From: Actinomadura opuntiae
GTDB lineage: Bacteria > Actinomycetota > Actinomycetes > Streptosporangiales > Streptosporangiaceae
Direction: 5' to 3'
Length of the DNA: 64,000 nucleotides
Assembly (NCBI RefSeq): GCF_030283205.1
Contig: NZ_JASNWF010000006.1
Span: forward strand, 186,001-250,000
Shown here: positions 24,501 to 32,642 of the stretch, piece by piece
Position numbering within the stretch: the stretch's first letter is position 1
Layout of the letters: each line of letters starts with the position of its first letter
Notes under the pieces: generated by a model
What the model saw: the letters and a program-made list of their open reading frames with translations, nothing else
Told to the model about the DNA's origin: nothing
The model's database searches: none
Position numbers and translations under genes: made by a program

Positions 24501-26241
24501 CGTCGGCCGCGTCGAGCGCCTCGTCCTGCCCGCAGGAGACGGCCAGCACCACGTGGCCGTCGCGTTGCAGGGCGCGGACGGAGTCGGCGAGGTCGTCGAC
24601 GGAGACGGGGGAGTCGTCGCCCCAGGCCACCAGTTCCTGGACGCTGGCGTGCTCGGTCAGGACGACCACGTCGGCCGCCTCGTGCGCCACCGACAGCAGC
24701 GCCTCCGCGAGCGGATCGAGCGACGAGCCGACCCGTACCCGCCCGCAGCGCCGGTCCCGGGCGTCGAGCAGGTCGAGGGTGACGCCCTGCGGGTCGGCGG
24801 GGCCGCCGGACGGGGCGTCCACCGCCCGCGCCAGGCGCCACGCGCCGTCGTCCGCGGGCCACGGGCCGGGCTCGGTGAGGTCGTCGGCTTCATACTCCGA
24901 CAGCACCGTGCCGGCGGCGCGCCAGACGCCGGCGTCGTCCATGCCGTCGGCGGTGGCGACGGCCGACAGCAGCCGCAGTTCGCCGTTGCACAGCACCTGG
25001 GAGTCGATGACGACCGCGTTGACCCGGTCGAGGCGGCGCAGCGCGAGGGGGTCCAGCACGACGGTCCCGCGGGCCGCCATGTCGTGCGCCAGCACCGCGG
25101 CGAACGCCTCCCGGCCGTGCCGGGCCGCCTTGGGCACGGTCGCCAGCAGCAGGTCGGCGGCGGCCGCCGCGTCCCGCGTGCTCGCCAGGACGCCGGCCCC
25201 GCCGAGCAGGTGCCCGAGCGCCGTCCGGTTCCCCGCCTTCTCGACCGGGCCGTCCGGCAGCGGGCACGGACGCTCGGCCCGCGTGCCGCACACCTGCGGC
25301 TGCTCCCCCGCCACCAGATGGGGTTCGCGGCGGCGCCACGCCTCGCGGCGCGCCCCGATCTCGTAGAGCTGGAAGAAGCGGTGGGCGGCGTCGGCGGCCA
25401 CCGGGGCGACGCCCTGGGACGCGCCCTGGACGACGGCGTTCGCAGTGCCGAGCAGGGCGTCGGCGCGCAGCCGGCCCAGCCTCCGTTCCAGCACCGATCG
25501 GACGTGCGGCAGCGAGTCCGCCACCGACACCGCCGCCCGCACCGGGCTGGGCACCGGCGGGAGGCTCATCAGCCTGCCGGCCACCGCGCCCACCACTCCG
25601 GCGCAGTCGGCGACGAGCGCGGAGGTGGCCGCGGCCCAGGCCATGTCGTCGTCGGGCTGCGGCGCGTGCGCGCCCTCGTCGAACCGGTCGGCGTGGTGCG
25701 CGTCCTCCACGGCCTGGACGGCGGAGACCAGAGCGCCCGCGTCGACGGTGCCCTCCGCGTACGTCACCAGGACGCGGCCGGTGATCGCGTTGACCTCCGC
25801 CCAGTTCACCCCGTCCAGCCGGCGGAGCTCCTCCGTGAGCGCCCGCACGTACCGGCGGTGGTGCTCCCCGGTGCCCGCCAGGCCGTTCACCTGGATGTGG
25901 GCGCGTCCGTTGTGCGCCCAGACGCGCCGCCTGCGTCCGCCCGCGGCCAGCGCGGCGAACGCGTCGGTGGCCCGGACGGCGCGGCGCGCGCCTTCGCCGG
26001 CCTTCGCGCGGACGGCGGAGACCACGCCCGGCCGCTCATCGCCCGTCTCGCTCGTTCCGCCCGGCAGGACGCCCGTGCTCCGCGCACCGGCCTCGGCGAT
26101 CCGGACGGTCGTCCGGACGCCCGCCGCCGTGGTCCGCGCGCCCAGGACCGCGCCCCGCACCGCCAGGGTGGACGCCGCGTCCGCCGCGGCGACGGGCACG
26201 CCGAGCACCGCCTTGGCCAGGGACGCCCCCGGAAACGCCAC
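21556..26241 (-). CDS. Very large cation-transporting P-type ATPase (CtpI/CtpH-like)
   Basis: A 1561-residue P-ATPase, the size of mycobacterial CtpH/CtpI. The N-terminal ~650 residues include an HMA-like beta-alpha-beta domain (about 110-170, no CxxC metal motif) and a degenerate soluble region. The catalytic half has TGESVPVDKN (near 880), PEGLPLVATVSQ in the membrane, the phosphorylation motif DKTGTLTEG (near 1034), KGAPEVLLAKC, MITGDHPDT and TGDGANDAAAIRRADVG (near 1313). The PEGLP membrane motif points to Ca2+/Mg2+-type rather than heavy-metal transport. The cargo is unproven. It is monocistronic. Confidence 0.9.
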   Translation of the reverse strand: MAFPGASLAKAVLGVPVAAADAASTLAVRGAVLGARTTAAGVRTTVRIAEAGARSTGVLPGGTSETGDERPGVVSAVRAKAGEGARRAVRATDAFAALAAGGRRRRVWAHNGRAHIQVNGLAGTGEHHRRYVRALTEELRRLDGVNWAEVNAITGRVLVTYAEGTVDAGALVSAVQAVEDAHHADRFDEGAHAPQPDDDMAWAAATSALVADCAGVVGAVAGRLMSLPPVPSPVRAAVSVADSLPHVRSVLERRLGRLRADALLGTANAVVQGASQGVAPVAADAAHRFFQLYEIGARREAWRRREPHLVAGEQPQVCGTRAERPCPLPDGPVEKAGNRTALGHLLGGAGVLASTRDAAAAADLLLATVPKAARHGREAFAAVLAHDMAARGTVVLDPLALRRLDRVNAVVIDSQVLCNGELRLLSAVATADGMDDAGVWRAAGTVLSEYEADDLTEPGPWPADDGAWRLARAVDAPSGGPADPQGVTLDLLDARDRRCGRVRVGSSLDPLAEALLSVAHEAADVVVLTEHASVQELVAWGDDSPVSVDDLADSVRALQRDGHVVLAVSCGQDEALDAADVGVSVLRGHGLADWCADIVCGPGLAEAWRLLTAVRPARRASDRAAELSLSASALGALLIAGRRPRRRRGGPLRRAAASWQDLPPVYAASLMAMLTNGVSARRLVHRPLPAPVVRDAWHALTAEEAVRRLSRTAAEPEADREPRPAAAPLHRMLVRPGKAALRLAAAVRQELDDPLTPVLALGAAASAVVGSSVDALLVSSVMAGNALIGGAQRMRAEKALGELMLGQQIRARRLRARATAEPGGEPFAHLRTADAEQIAAGRLRVGDVVRLRSEDVVPADARLLWAESLEVDEATLTGESVPVDKNVEPSPGADPADRHCMLYEGTTVVAGSAVALVVATAEATETGRAAALAGTADASSSMQARLAELTHQALPATLLGGAAVTVLGMLRGLPLRRALGSGVAVAVAAVPEGLPLVATVSQLAAARRLSRLGVLVRSTRALEALGRVDTLCFDKTGTLTEGRLRLVRAAGPTRPHPLSGAAEQRILRTAARACPPPGGRQVAHATDRAVLDRVDALPPDDRWTLDEELPFETTRGFSASLGDDGYRTVLAVKGAPEVLLAKCTRIHTSAHRDEALTASRRRAAAATVRRLAGQGLRVLAIAERPVADPGPVRGQIAEHVEDLALLGFIGIADTPRPTAEEAVQRLGEAGVRTTMITGDHPDTAAAVAAELGIPDADRVVTGTELDAMSAADRIRAVERAAVFARVSPAQKVRIVKDLRRAGRVVAMTGDGANDAAAIRRADVGIAVVGRGSGAARTAADLVLTAPDTALILDALREGRALWHSVRDAAAILVGGNAGEVSFTVLGTALSGDAPLSTRQLLVVNMLTDMLPALAVAITPAGSGPDAAPLGGEPVRGFTGKDMRRVLAVRGTATAAAALASWQLGRLTSLVPGGRRRASTMALASLVGAQLGQTLISRWRSPLVMATCAVSAAALFAVIETPGVSAFFGCTPLGPGAWTIVTASAAAATLGAAVAPRLLPDR

Positions 26242-26339
26242 TGCCCGCCCCTCCCCGCCCGCGCGAATACGACTTGCCCACCGACGAACGCCGGGTACCC
26301 GCGAACACGCTCCGTAAACGACCGGTCAACAGTGCGGAG

Positions 26340-26867
26340 TCAGCGAGGCCGTGCCGCCGGGGCGGCCTGGCGCAGCGCGGCGTTCTCGACGCGGAGGCGG
26401 ACGTTCAGCATTCCGAGGTTGGCGATGGTGAAGACCGACGCGGTGAGCCAGGCGGTGTGGACGAGCGGCAGCGCGACGCCCTCCGCGACGACCGCGAGGT
26501 AGTTCGGGTGGCGCAGCCGGCGGTACGGACCTCGGTCGACGAGCGGCAGGCCCGGGACGATGACGACGCGGGTGTTCCACTGCTCGCGCAACGTCGCGAT
26601 GCACCACCAGCGGAGCCCCTGGGCGAGGACCGCCACGGCGAGCATCGGCCACCCCAGCGCCGGGATGAACGGCCGCTTCAGCAGCCACGCCTCCAGCGGC
26701 GCGCCGACCAGTAGAACGAGCTGGACGACGACGAAGCCCGGGTAGTGCCGTTGCCCGTGCTCGACGCCGCCGCGCCGCCGGGCCCACGCGAGATGGCGCC
26801 GGGACAGGGCGAGCTCGGCGACCCGCTCGGCGGCGACGAGCAGGATCAGGACGGCGTACGCGATCAG
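26340..26867 (-). CDS. Isoprenylcysteine carboxyl methyltransferase-like membrane enzyme
   Basis: A membrane methyltransferase of 175 residues if read from a CTG at 26867. The diagnostic C-terminal part is NTRVVIVPGLPLVDRGPYRR followed by LRHPNYLAVV and a last helix. Upstream the frame encodes LIAYAVLILLVAAERVAELA, so the coding signal clearly extends beyond the first ATG (26645), but no ATG, GTG or TTG lies in that part. A GAGGTGG ribosome site sits 7 bases before the CTG, just past the PKS stop. Homologues (BpsB, SrsB) O-methylate alkylpyrones or resorcinols made by the neighbouring type III PKS, and that is the likely role here. Confidence 0.8.
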   Translation of the reverse strand: MIAYAVLILLVAAERVAELALSRRHLAWARRRGGVEHGQRHYPGFVVVQLVLLVGAPLEAWLLKRPFIPALGWPMLAVAVLAQGLRWWCIATLREQWNTRVVIVPGLPLVDRGPYRRLRHPNYLAVVAEGVALPLVHTAWLTASVFTIANLGMLNVRLRVENAALRQAAPAARPR

Positions 26868-26871
26868 AGGA

Positions 26872-27939
26872 TCACCACCTCAGCAGCACCATCTCGGCGG
26901 AGAAGCCCGGGCCGAGGGCCATGAGCAGGCCCGGCGCGTCCGGCGGGCGCGGGCGCCGCGCGATCGTCTCCTCCAGCACGTTGAGCACCGACACCGACGA
27001 CAGGTTGCCCGCCTTGCGGAGCGAGTCCCAGGTGAGGTCCAACTCGCCGCCGTCGAGGCCGAAGGCCGCGCCGATCGTCTCGATCACCTTCGGTCCGCCC
27101 GGGTGGCAGACCCACGAGGCGATCTCGCCGGGGGTCAGGCCGTGGTCGCGGAGGAAGGCGGTGACGTCGCCGGCCAGGCTCGCTTCGACGTGGTCGACCA
27201 AGTCGGCGGCCAGGACGATCCGGAAACCGTGCTCGCCGACGTTCCAGCCCATCAGCCGGGCGGTGTCGGGATAGAGCCGGCTGCGGGTCGCGACGACGCG
27301 GGGCCCCCATCCGGGGCCGTCCGGCGGCGGGCCGCCGATGTCGCGCCGGTCGCCGGCCGCCACCACCGCGGCGGCGCCGTCGCCGAACAGGCCGCTTCCC
27401 ACCAGGTTCGCCACCGAGGCGTCGTCGCGCTGGACGGTCAGCGAGCAAAGCTCGACGCAGACGAGCACGGCGACCTGCTCAGGCCAGGCGCGCAGGTAGT
27501 CGTGCAACCGGGACAGCCCGGCGGCGCCGGCCGCGCAGCCCAGCCCGAACACCGGCAGCCGCTTGACGTCCTCGCGCAGGCCCGCGCGCTGCGCCAGCGC
27601 GGCGTCCAGCGACGGCGTCGCCACGCCCGTCGACGAGCAGAACACCAGGTGGTCGACCTGCTCGGGAGCAAGGCCCCCGGCGTCCAGCGCCTTCCCGACG
27701 GCCCGCTCCGCCAGCTCCAGGGCGGTCGCGATGTAGGCGTCGTTGGCGGCGGTGAAATCGGTCAACCCCGCGTAGTCCTCGATCGCGAGCGCGAGGTTGC
27801 GCCCGCTCACCCGCGTCGCGGCGTGGAAGCGCTCCACGAGCCGCTGGTCGGCCTTCACCGTCCCGGCGACGGCCTCGGTGATCCGGCGCTGGTCGTAGTG
27901 GTGCTCCGGAAGAACGGTCCGTACCGCCAGCACGCGCAT
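26872..27939 (-). CDS. Type III polyketide synthase
   Basis: A 355-residue chalcone-synthase-like homodimeric enzyme. The triad is visible as C135 in FGLGCAAGA, H279 in VCHPGGPK and N312 in KAGNLSSVSV. Bacterial type III synthases condense malonyl units onto acyl-CoA starters to give alkylpyrones, alkylresorcinols or tetrahydroxynaphthalene. The adjoining ICMT-like gene argues for an alkylpyrone or alkylresorcinol-type product, as in the srs and bps loci. ATG 27939 has a TGGAGG ribosome site. A much longer open frame upstream of this ATG has no family similarity. Confidence 0.92.
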   Translation of the reverse strand: MRVLAVRTVLPEHHYDQRRITEAVAGTVKADQRLVERFHAATRVSGRNLALAIEDYAGLTDFTAANDAYIATALELAERAVGKALDAGGLAPEQVDHLVFCSSTGVATPSLDAALAQRAGLREDVKRLPVFGLGCAAGAAGLSRLHDYLRAWPEQVAVLVCVELCSLTVQRDDASVANLVGSGLFGDGAAAVVAAGDRRDIGGPPPDGPGWGPRVVATRSRLYPDTARLMGWNVGEHGFRIVLAADLVDHVEASLAGDVTAFLRDHGLTPGEIASWVCHPGGPKVIETIGAAFGLDGGELDLTWDSLRKAGNLSSVSVLNVLEETIARRPRPPDAPGLLMALGPGFSAEMVLLRW

Positions 27940-28125
27940 GAGACCTCCAGCCCTCGCGCACCCCATGCCCGCCACGGCCGCGGTGATGCCGATTCCGCAG
28001 GTCAAGCCATTGGACGGCCCGATCCGGCGCGGCGCCGGGGCCTTCGCGACCGGGACCCGACATATCCGCCGTGCAGTGGGTAGACGGACAGGTAAGGAAC
28101 GGACGACCCGACGGCTGGATGTGAC

Positions 28126-28479
28126 ATGTTCGCGATCGAGGACATTCGGCAGTGGCGCGGCCACGACGTGGTCGACGCCTCCGGGAGCAAGATCGGCGAG
28201 CTGGAGGCGATCTACGTCGACACCGCCACCGACCAGCCGTCCTTCGCCACCGTGAAGGTGGGGCTGCCGACCCGGCAGCGGCTGGTGTTCGCGCCGCTCG
28301 CGGACGCGACCGTGGGGCCCGGGCACGTCCGGCTCGCGTACGACAAGAAGCAGGTGAAGGGCGCCCCGTCGATCGGCACCGACGGCGAGCTGCCGGCGAG
28401 CGAGGAGCAGGCCGTCTTCGAGTACTACGGGCTGGCCTACGCGGCGGGCCCGAACGAGCGCCGGCTGGGCCGCCGCTGA
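28126..28479 (+). CDS. PRC-barrel domain protein
   Basis: A 117-residue cytoplasmic protein with a PRC-barrel in the first 80 residues: IRQWRGHDVVDASGSKIGEL, then SFATVKVGLPTRQRLVFAPL and GPGHVRLAYDKKQV. PRC-barrels act as small protein-protein interaction modules and are common in actinobacterial stress operons. The tail EEQAVFEYYGLAYA is also typical. It is followed 33 bp later by a small hydrophobic gene on the same strand, with which it probably forms a transcript. Confidence 0.85.
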   Translation: MFAIEDIRQWRGHDVVDASGSKIGELEAIYVDTATDQPSFATVKVGLPTRQRLVFAPLADATVGPGHVRLAYDKKQVKGAPSIGTDGELPASEEQAVFEYYGLAYAAGPNERRLGRR

Positions 28480-28512
28480 CCGCGGGCTCGCCGGCCGAGG
28501 AAGGAGAACGCC

Positions 28513-28683
28513 GTGGCCTTGTTCCTGTTCATCCTGATCGTCGCGATCGCGCTGGGGATCGTCGGCGTCGTCGTGAAGGGCCTGTTCTACCTGCTGATCA
28601 TCGGCGTGGTGGTGTTCCTGATCGATCTGGTGCTGAGCGGTGTCCGGATGGGGCGCCGGCGCGGCTCCCGTCCCGCCCGCTGA
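28513..28683 (+). CDS. Small hydrophobic membrane protein
   Basis: A 56-residue product, nearly all hydrophobic: GTG start, two helices (LFLFILIVAIALGIVGVVV and LFYLLIIGVVVFLIDLVL), then an Arg-rich cytoplasmic tail (RMGRRRGSRPAR). A clear AAGGAGA ribosome site sits 7 bases before the GTG. Similar short proteins occur in many actinobacteria near stress genes; their function is not known. Its last 86 bases overlap the 3' end of the convergent dedA-like gene. Confidence 0.7.
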   Translation: MALFLFILIVAIALGIVGVVVKGLFYLLIIGVVVFLIDLVLSGVRMGRRRGSRPAR

Positions 28684-29281
28684 CGAACCGCCCCCACAGC
28701 CAGCGCCCGCCCTCGACGAGCGCGGAGACGCCCACGGCGATGCCGAGCCCGAGCAGCAGGCCCTTGAACGGGTCGTTCTGGAACGCCGCGCCGCCCAGGT
28801 AGCCGATCATCGCGGAGTAGGTGGCCCACAGGCCGGTGGCGAGCGCGTCGAACAGGGAGAACTTGCGCAGCGGGTAGTCGACGGCCCCCATCACCAGGGT
28901 CGCGGCCGTCCGCCCGCCGGGGATGTAGCGGGCGATGAGCAGGACGAGCCCGCCGCGCCTGGCGAGGATCCGGCCGGCCTGGTCGTAGGCGCCGCGCCTG
29001 CGGGTGCCGGGGCGCAGCCAGCGCCGCTCCAGCCAGTCGCCCGCGTAGCGGCCGATGAAGTAGGAGACGTGGTCGCCGCAGAACGCACCGGCCCAGGCCG
29101 CCGCGATCACCAGCGGCAGCCAGGGCTCGCCGTGGTGGGCGAAGACGCCCGCGGTCACCACCAGCGACTCGCTGGGGAAGATCGGGATGAACGCGTCGAC
29201 CATGGACAGCCCGAACAGGGCCGCGTAGATCCACGGTGACGACATCAGGCCGCGCAGGTACTCCAGGATGGCGTCGCTCAC
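28598..29281 (-). CDS. DedA-family membrane protein
   Basis: A 227-residue protein with the DedA/SNARE-associated pattern: FIPIFPSESLVVTAGVFA, GAFCGDHVSYFIGRYAG and LIARYIPGGRTAATLVMGAV, with about five membrane segments. DedA proteins act as undecaprenyl-phosphate or phospholipid flippases linked to proton motive force. The GTG start at 29281 is the family position. The 45-residue tail after the last helix is Arg/Gly/Ser-rich and lies over the small hydrophobic gene on the other strand, so the functional end may be shorter than the frame. Confidence 0.87.
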   Translation of the reverse strand: MSDAILEYLRGLMSSPWIYAALFGLSMVDAFIPIFPSESLVVTAGVFAHHGEPWLPLVIAAAWAGAFCGDHVSYFIGRYAGDWLERRWLRPGTRRRGAYDQAGRILARRGGLVLLIARYIPGGRTAATLVMGAVDYPLRKFSLFDALATGLWATYSAMIGYLGGAAFQNDPFKGLLLGLGIAVGVSALVEGGRWLWGRFVSGRDGSRAGAPSGHRSAPDRSGTPPRR

Positions 29282-29372
29282 GACAACCCTCCATTCCCGG
29301 AGCCGTGGACGTGATGCGCGCCGCGCGGTGCCGCCATGCTCCGATCGTAGGAACGGCCGGTCAAAGCCGGGG

Positions 29373-30014
29373 TCAGGCGAGGCCGTGCCGGAGGGCGAAG
29401 ATGATCGCGGCGGCGCGGTCGCGGAGGCCGAGCTTGGCGAACACGCTCCCGACGTGGGTCTTCACCGTGCCCTCGGCGATGTTGAGCCGCCGCGCGATCT
29501 CGGTGTTGGTCGCCCCCTCGCCGATCAGCGCCAGCACCTCGCGCTCGCGCGGGGACAGCCCGTCCAGTGCGGACGGCGGCGGGACGCGGCCGAGCCGGGA
29601 CCGGTAGACCGCGAGCACCTGCGGCGCGACCGCCGGGTCCAGCCAGCCGTCGCCCGCCGCGACCGCCCGCGTCGCCTGGACGATCTCCTCGCAGGGCGCG
29701 TCCTTCAGCACGAACCCGGCCGCGCCGGCGGCCAGCGCGGCGGCGACGACCTGCGGGTCGTCGAACATGGTGAGGATCAGCACGGGCGGCGCGCCGGGCG
29801 CGGACCGCAGCAGCCGGGTGGCCTCGGCGCCGTCCATCCGCCTCATCCGGACGTCCATCAGGACGGCGTCGGCCCGCACCCGGGCGAGCGCGGCGGCCAC
29901 CTCGTCGCCGTCGGAGCACTCCCCGGCGATCTCCAGGTCCGGTTCGCCCTCGAAGATCCGGACGAGCCCGGCGCGGACGAGCGGCTGGTCGTCGACCAGC
30001 AGCAGCCGGGTCAC
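29373..30014 (-). CDS. NarL/LuxR-family response regulator
   Basis: A 213-residue regulator with receiver acidic pair in LLVDDQPLV, phospho-acceptor in AVLMDVRMRR, lysine in FVLKDAP, and LuxR helix-turn-helix LSPREREVLALIGEGATNTEIARRLNIA. The GTG at 30014 overlaps the kinase stop. Its target genes are unknown. The nearest candidates are its own operon and the divergent ABC1-kinase gene. Confidence 0.88.
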   Translation of the reverse strand: MTRLLLVDDQPLVRAGLVRIFEGEPDLEIAGECSDGDEVAAALARVRADAVLMDVRMRRMDGAEATRLLRSAPGAPPVLILTMFDDPQVVAAALAAGAAGFVLKDAPCEEIVQATRAVAAGDGWLDPAVAPQVLAVYRSRLGRVPPPSALDGLSPREREVLALIGEGATNTEIARRLNIAEGTVKTHVGSVFAKLGLRDRAAAIIFALRHGLA

Positions 30015-31192
30015 CGGGCGCCGCCGGCCGGGACCGCGGCCTCGACCCGCCAGCCGGTGCCGTGCGGGCCGGCGCGCAGGGTGCCGCCGAGGGCGGTGAC
30101 GCGCTCGCGCATCCCGACCAGCCCGAGCCCGCCGCCCGCCGGACGTCCCGCGCCGGGCGGGGCGCCGCCGTCGGTGACGGTGACCAGCGCGAGCGGGCCG
30201 TCCACGCCGACGGCGACGGCGGCGGACGAGCCGGGCGCGTGCCGGGCGGCGTTCGCCAGCGCCTCCTGCACGACGCGGTACAGCGCCAGCCCGACCGCCG
30301 GGTCGACCGACGCGAGGTCGCCGCGCGTGGTGAGGTCCACGGCCAGCCCGCCCGCGCGCAGCTCGCCGACGAGCGCGGCGATGTCCTCGGCGGTGGGCGG
30401 CGGCGGGGCGATCGGCCGGCCGGCCGGGGCCGGATCGCGCAGCAGCACGAGGCCCTGGTGGACGTCCCGGACGCCGCGCCGCCCGACCCGCTCGGCCTCC
30501 GCCAGCGCGGCGAGCGCGGCGGGCGCGTCGCCGCGCGCGGTGGCGAGCCGGGCCGCGCCGATGTTCAGCAGCACGACGCCGAGGCCGTGCCCGACGAGGT
30601 CGTGCACCTCGCGGGCGATCTTGCGGCGCTCCTCGGCGACGGCCTCCCGGTCGAGCCGCAGCCGCGCCTCGTACAGCGCGGCGTGCAGCCGGAAGGCCAG
30701 CCCGAGCAGCAGGAACCCGGTGCCCCACAGCAGCCAGGCGGGCCACAGCGGCAGCCCTGCGGCGGCGAGGTGGCGGGCGGGGGCGAGGGCGAGCGCCGCG
30801 GGAACGCACCAGGCGAGGTCGCGGGTCCGCGCGAGGATCGCGAGGTGCGCCCAGGCCGGGGCGGTCGCGACGGCGAGCGCGCCGTCGGCGTAGGTGCCCT
30901 CGGCGAACGGGAACGGCCGGAACCCGCCGGGATCGCTCGCGGACGGCGCGGCGGCGAGCAGCAGAAGGACGCCCAGGACCGTCCACGGCACGAGGACCGG
31001 CGGGATGCGCCACGGGCGCGCCGCCTGGCACGCCCACACCGCGACGTAGACGGCGACCAGCGCGGTCCGGGCGGCGGGTGTGGGCGACAGCGCGACGGCG
31101 AGCAGGGCCCATGCGACGCCGACGAGGCCGAAGAAGCGCAGCACGGGCCACGGGGGCGGGTTGCCGAGGAAGAAGGCTCTGACCCGTCGCAT
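30011..31192 (-). CDS. NarL-type sensor histidine kinase (HisKA_3)
   Basis: A 393-residue kinase with about five to six membrane helices in the first 175 residues, the HisKA_3 segment RRKIAREVHDLVGHGLGVVL with H197, and an ATPase domain with YRVVQEALANAARHAPG and GGGLGLVGMRERV. I chose ATG at 31192 because AGGATCGG lies just before it; an ATG at 31228 adds twelve residues without a ribosome site. It is divergent from the ABC1 kinase gene at 31326. Confidence 0.85.
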   Translation of the reverse strand: MRRVRAFFLGNPPPWPVLRFFGLVGVAWALLAVALSPTPAARTALVAVYVAVWACQAARPWRIPPVLVPWTVLGVLLLLAAAPSASDPGGFRPFPFAEGTYADGALAVATAPAWAHLAILARTRDLAWCVPAALALAPARHLAAAGLPLWPAWLLWGTGFLLLGLAFRLHAALYEARLRLDREAVAEERRKIAREVHDLVGHGLGVVLLNIGAARLATARGDAPAALAALAEAERVGRRGVRDVHQGLVLLRDPAPAGRPIAPPPPTAEDIAALVGELRAGGLAVDLTTRGDLASVDPAVGLALYRVVQEALANAARHAPGSSAAVAVGVDGPLALVTVTDGGAPPGAGRPAGGGLGLVGMRERVTALGGTLRAGPHGTGWRVEAAVPAGGAR

Positions 31193-31325
31193 GGCGCCGA
31201 TCCTAAGGATCGCGAGGCGTTCCGTCATCGGACCGCGGTCGCAGTGGCACCACGACCGCGGTCATAGCCGGATCGGCGACCCCCGCCCGATGCGGCGGCG
31301 GGCGCGCGGCGGTCACGCTGGCGGC

Positions 31326-32642
31326 ATGAGGATGCGATCGATCTCCAGGATGGCGCGGCTGTCGGCGCTGCCGCTCGCCGCGACGCGCCGGCTCGCGTGG
31401 GCGGGCGGCCTGCGGGCGCTCGGCCGGCTGACCGACGAGTCCGCGCTCGACCTGCACGAACGCACCGCCGACCAGCTCGTCGAGGTGCTCGGCGGGCTGC
31501 GCGGCGGGGTGCTGAAGTTCGGCCAGGTCCTGTCGGTCTACGAGGCGGTGATGCCGCCGCAGGTGTCGGCGGTGTACCGGGGTCGGCTGGCGGCGCTGCA
31601 GGAGTCCGTCCGCCCGGAGCCCGCCGAGACGGTGGAGCGCGTCATGGGCGAGGACGTGGGTCCCGGCTGGCGCGATCTGTTCGCCTCGTTCGACATGGAC
31701 ACGGCCGCCGCCGCGTCCCTCGGCCAGGTGCACCGGGCGCGGTGGGCCGCCGGCGGCGGGGACGTCGCGGTGAAGATCCAGTACCCGGACGCGCGCGACG
31801 AGCTGCTCGGCGACCGCGACGCGGTGGTCTTCGCGATGCGCGTCCTCACCGCGATGCTGGCGCCGGAGCTGGACGGCCGCGCCCTCGCCACCGAGCTGAT
31901 GGACCGGCTCGCCGAGGAACTCGACTACGCCCGGGAAGCCGAGGCGCAACGCGCGTTCCGAGCCGCCTACCTGGACGATCCCGACTTCGTCGTCCCGGAT
32001 GTGCTGCTGCGTCGCGGCCGGGTCCTGGTGTCGGAGTGGATCGGCGGGACGCCCCTCGCCCGCGTCATCGAGACGGGCGGGCGGGCGGAACGCGACCGGG
32101 CGGGGCTGCTGCTGACCCGGCTGATGTTCTCCGCCATCGCCCGGACCGGGATGATGCACGGCGATCCGCACCCGGGCAATTTCCGGCTCCTCGACGACGG
32201 CCGCCTCGGCGTCCTGGACTTCGGCGCGGTCTACCGCCATCGGCCGGGCACCCCGACGCCGCTGGAGCGGTGGATGGACGTCCACCTCGCGGCCCTCGAC
32301 ACCGGCGCCGGCATGGCCGACGCCCTGCGCCGCGCGGGGTTCCTGCCTCCGGACGTGCGGGCCGACGAGGCGCGGCTGCGGGAGCTGTTCCTGCGCTCGG
32401 GGGCTCCCGCGTTCGCCGAGACGTTCCGGTTCGACGCGGCCTACCTGCGGGACGCGCTGAAGGGCATCACCGCGTCGATGCCGGTGGGGCTCAGCATGGC
32501 GTTCCCGCCCGGCGCGGTCCACGCCCAGCGCGCCCTCGGCGTCGGGATCGGCGTCCTCTGCCAGCTCGAAGCGGAGGTTGCTTTCCAGGCCGAAGCCCTC
32601 CACTGGCTCGCGGAGACCCAGACGGACGCCGGACGAAGCTAG
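31326..32642 (+). CDS. ABC1/UbiB-family atypical kinase
   Basis: A 438-residue protein with the ABC1 signatures: GVLKFGQVLS (KxGQ), AAAASLGQVHRA (Ala-rich nucleotide loop), VAVKIQYPDA (lysine), MMHGDPHPGNF (catalytic loop) and GVLDFGAVYR (DFG). UbiB/Coq8 relatives act as ATPases that support quinone biosynthesis or membrane lipid handling, and actinobacteria have several copies. The C-terminal FPPGAVHAQRALGVGIGVLC is typical of the bacterial branch. ATG 31326 was chosen, with ATG 31332 close by. Confidence 0.87.
   Translation: MRMRSISRMARLSALPLAATRRLAWAGGLRALGRLTDESALDLHERTADQLVEVLGGLRGGVLKFGQVLSVYEAVMPPQVSAVYRGRLAALQESVRPEPAETVERVMGEDVGPGWRDLFASFDMDTAAAASLGQVHRARWAAGGGDVAVKIQYPDARDELLGDRDAVVFAMRVLTAMLAPELDGRALATELMDRLAEELDYAREAEAQRAFRAAYLDDPDFVVPDVLLRRGRVLVSEWIGGTPLARVIETGGRAERDRAGLLLTRLMFSAIARTGMMHGDPHPGNFRLLDDGRLGVLDFGAVYRHRPGTPTPLERWMDVHLAALDTGAGMADALRRAGFLPPDVRADEARLRELFLRSGAPAFAETFRFDAAYLRDALKGITASMPVGLSMAFPPGAVHAQRALGVGIGVLCQLEAEVAFQAEALHWLAETQTDAGRS

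Noticed and set aside
22153..26502. Very long open frame antisense to the P-type ATPase
   Set aside because: Composition is Gly/Arg/Asp/Val low complexity without any domain; it mirrors the codon bias of the ATPase.
27940..28326. Extension of the type III PKS frame upstream of 27939
   Set aside because: No family similarity and it covers the PRC-barrel gene's 5' end on the other strand; the ATG at 27939 has a good ribosome site.
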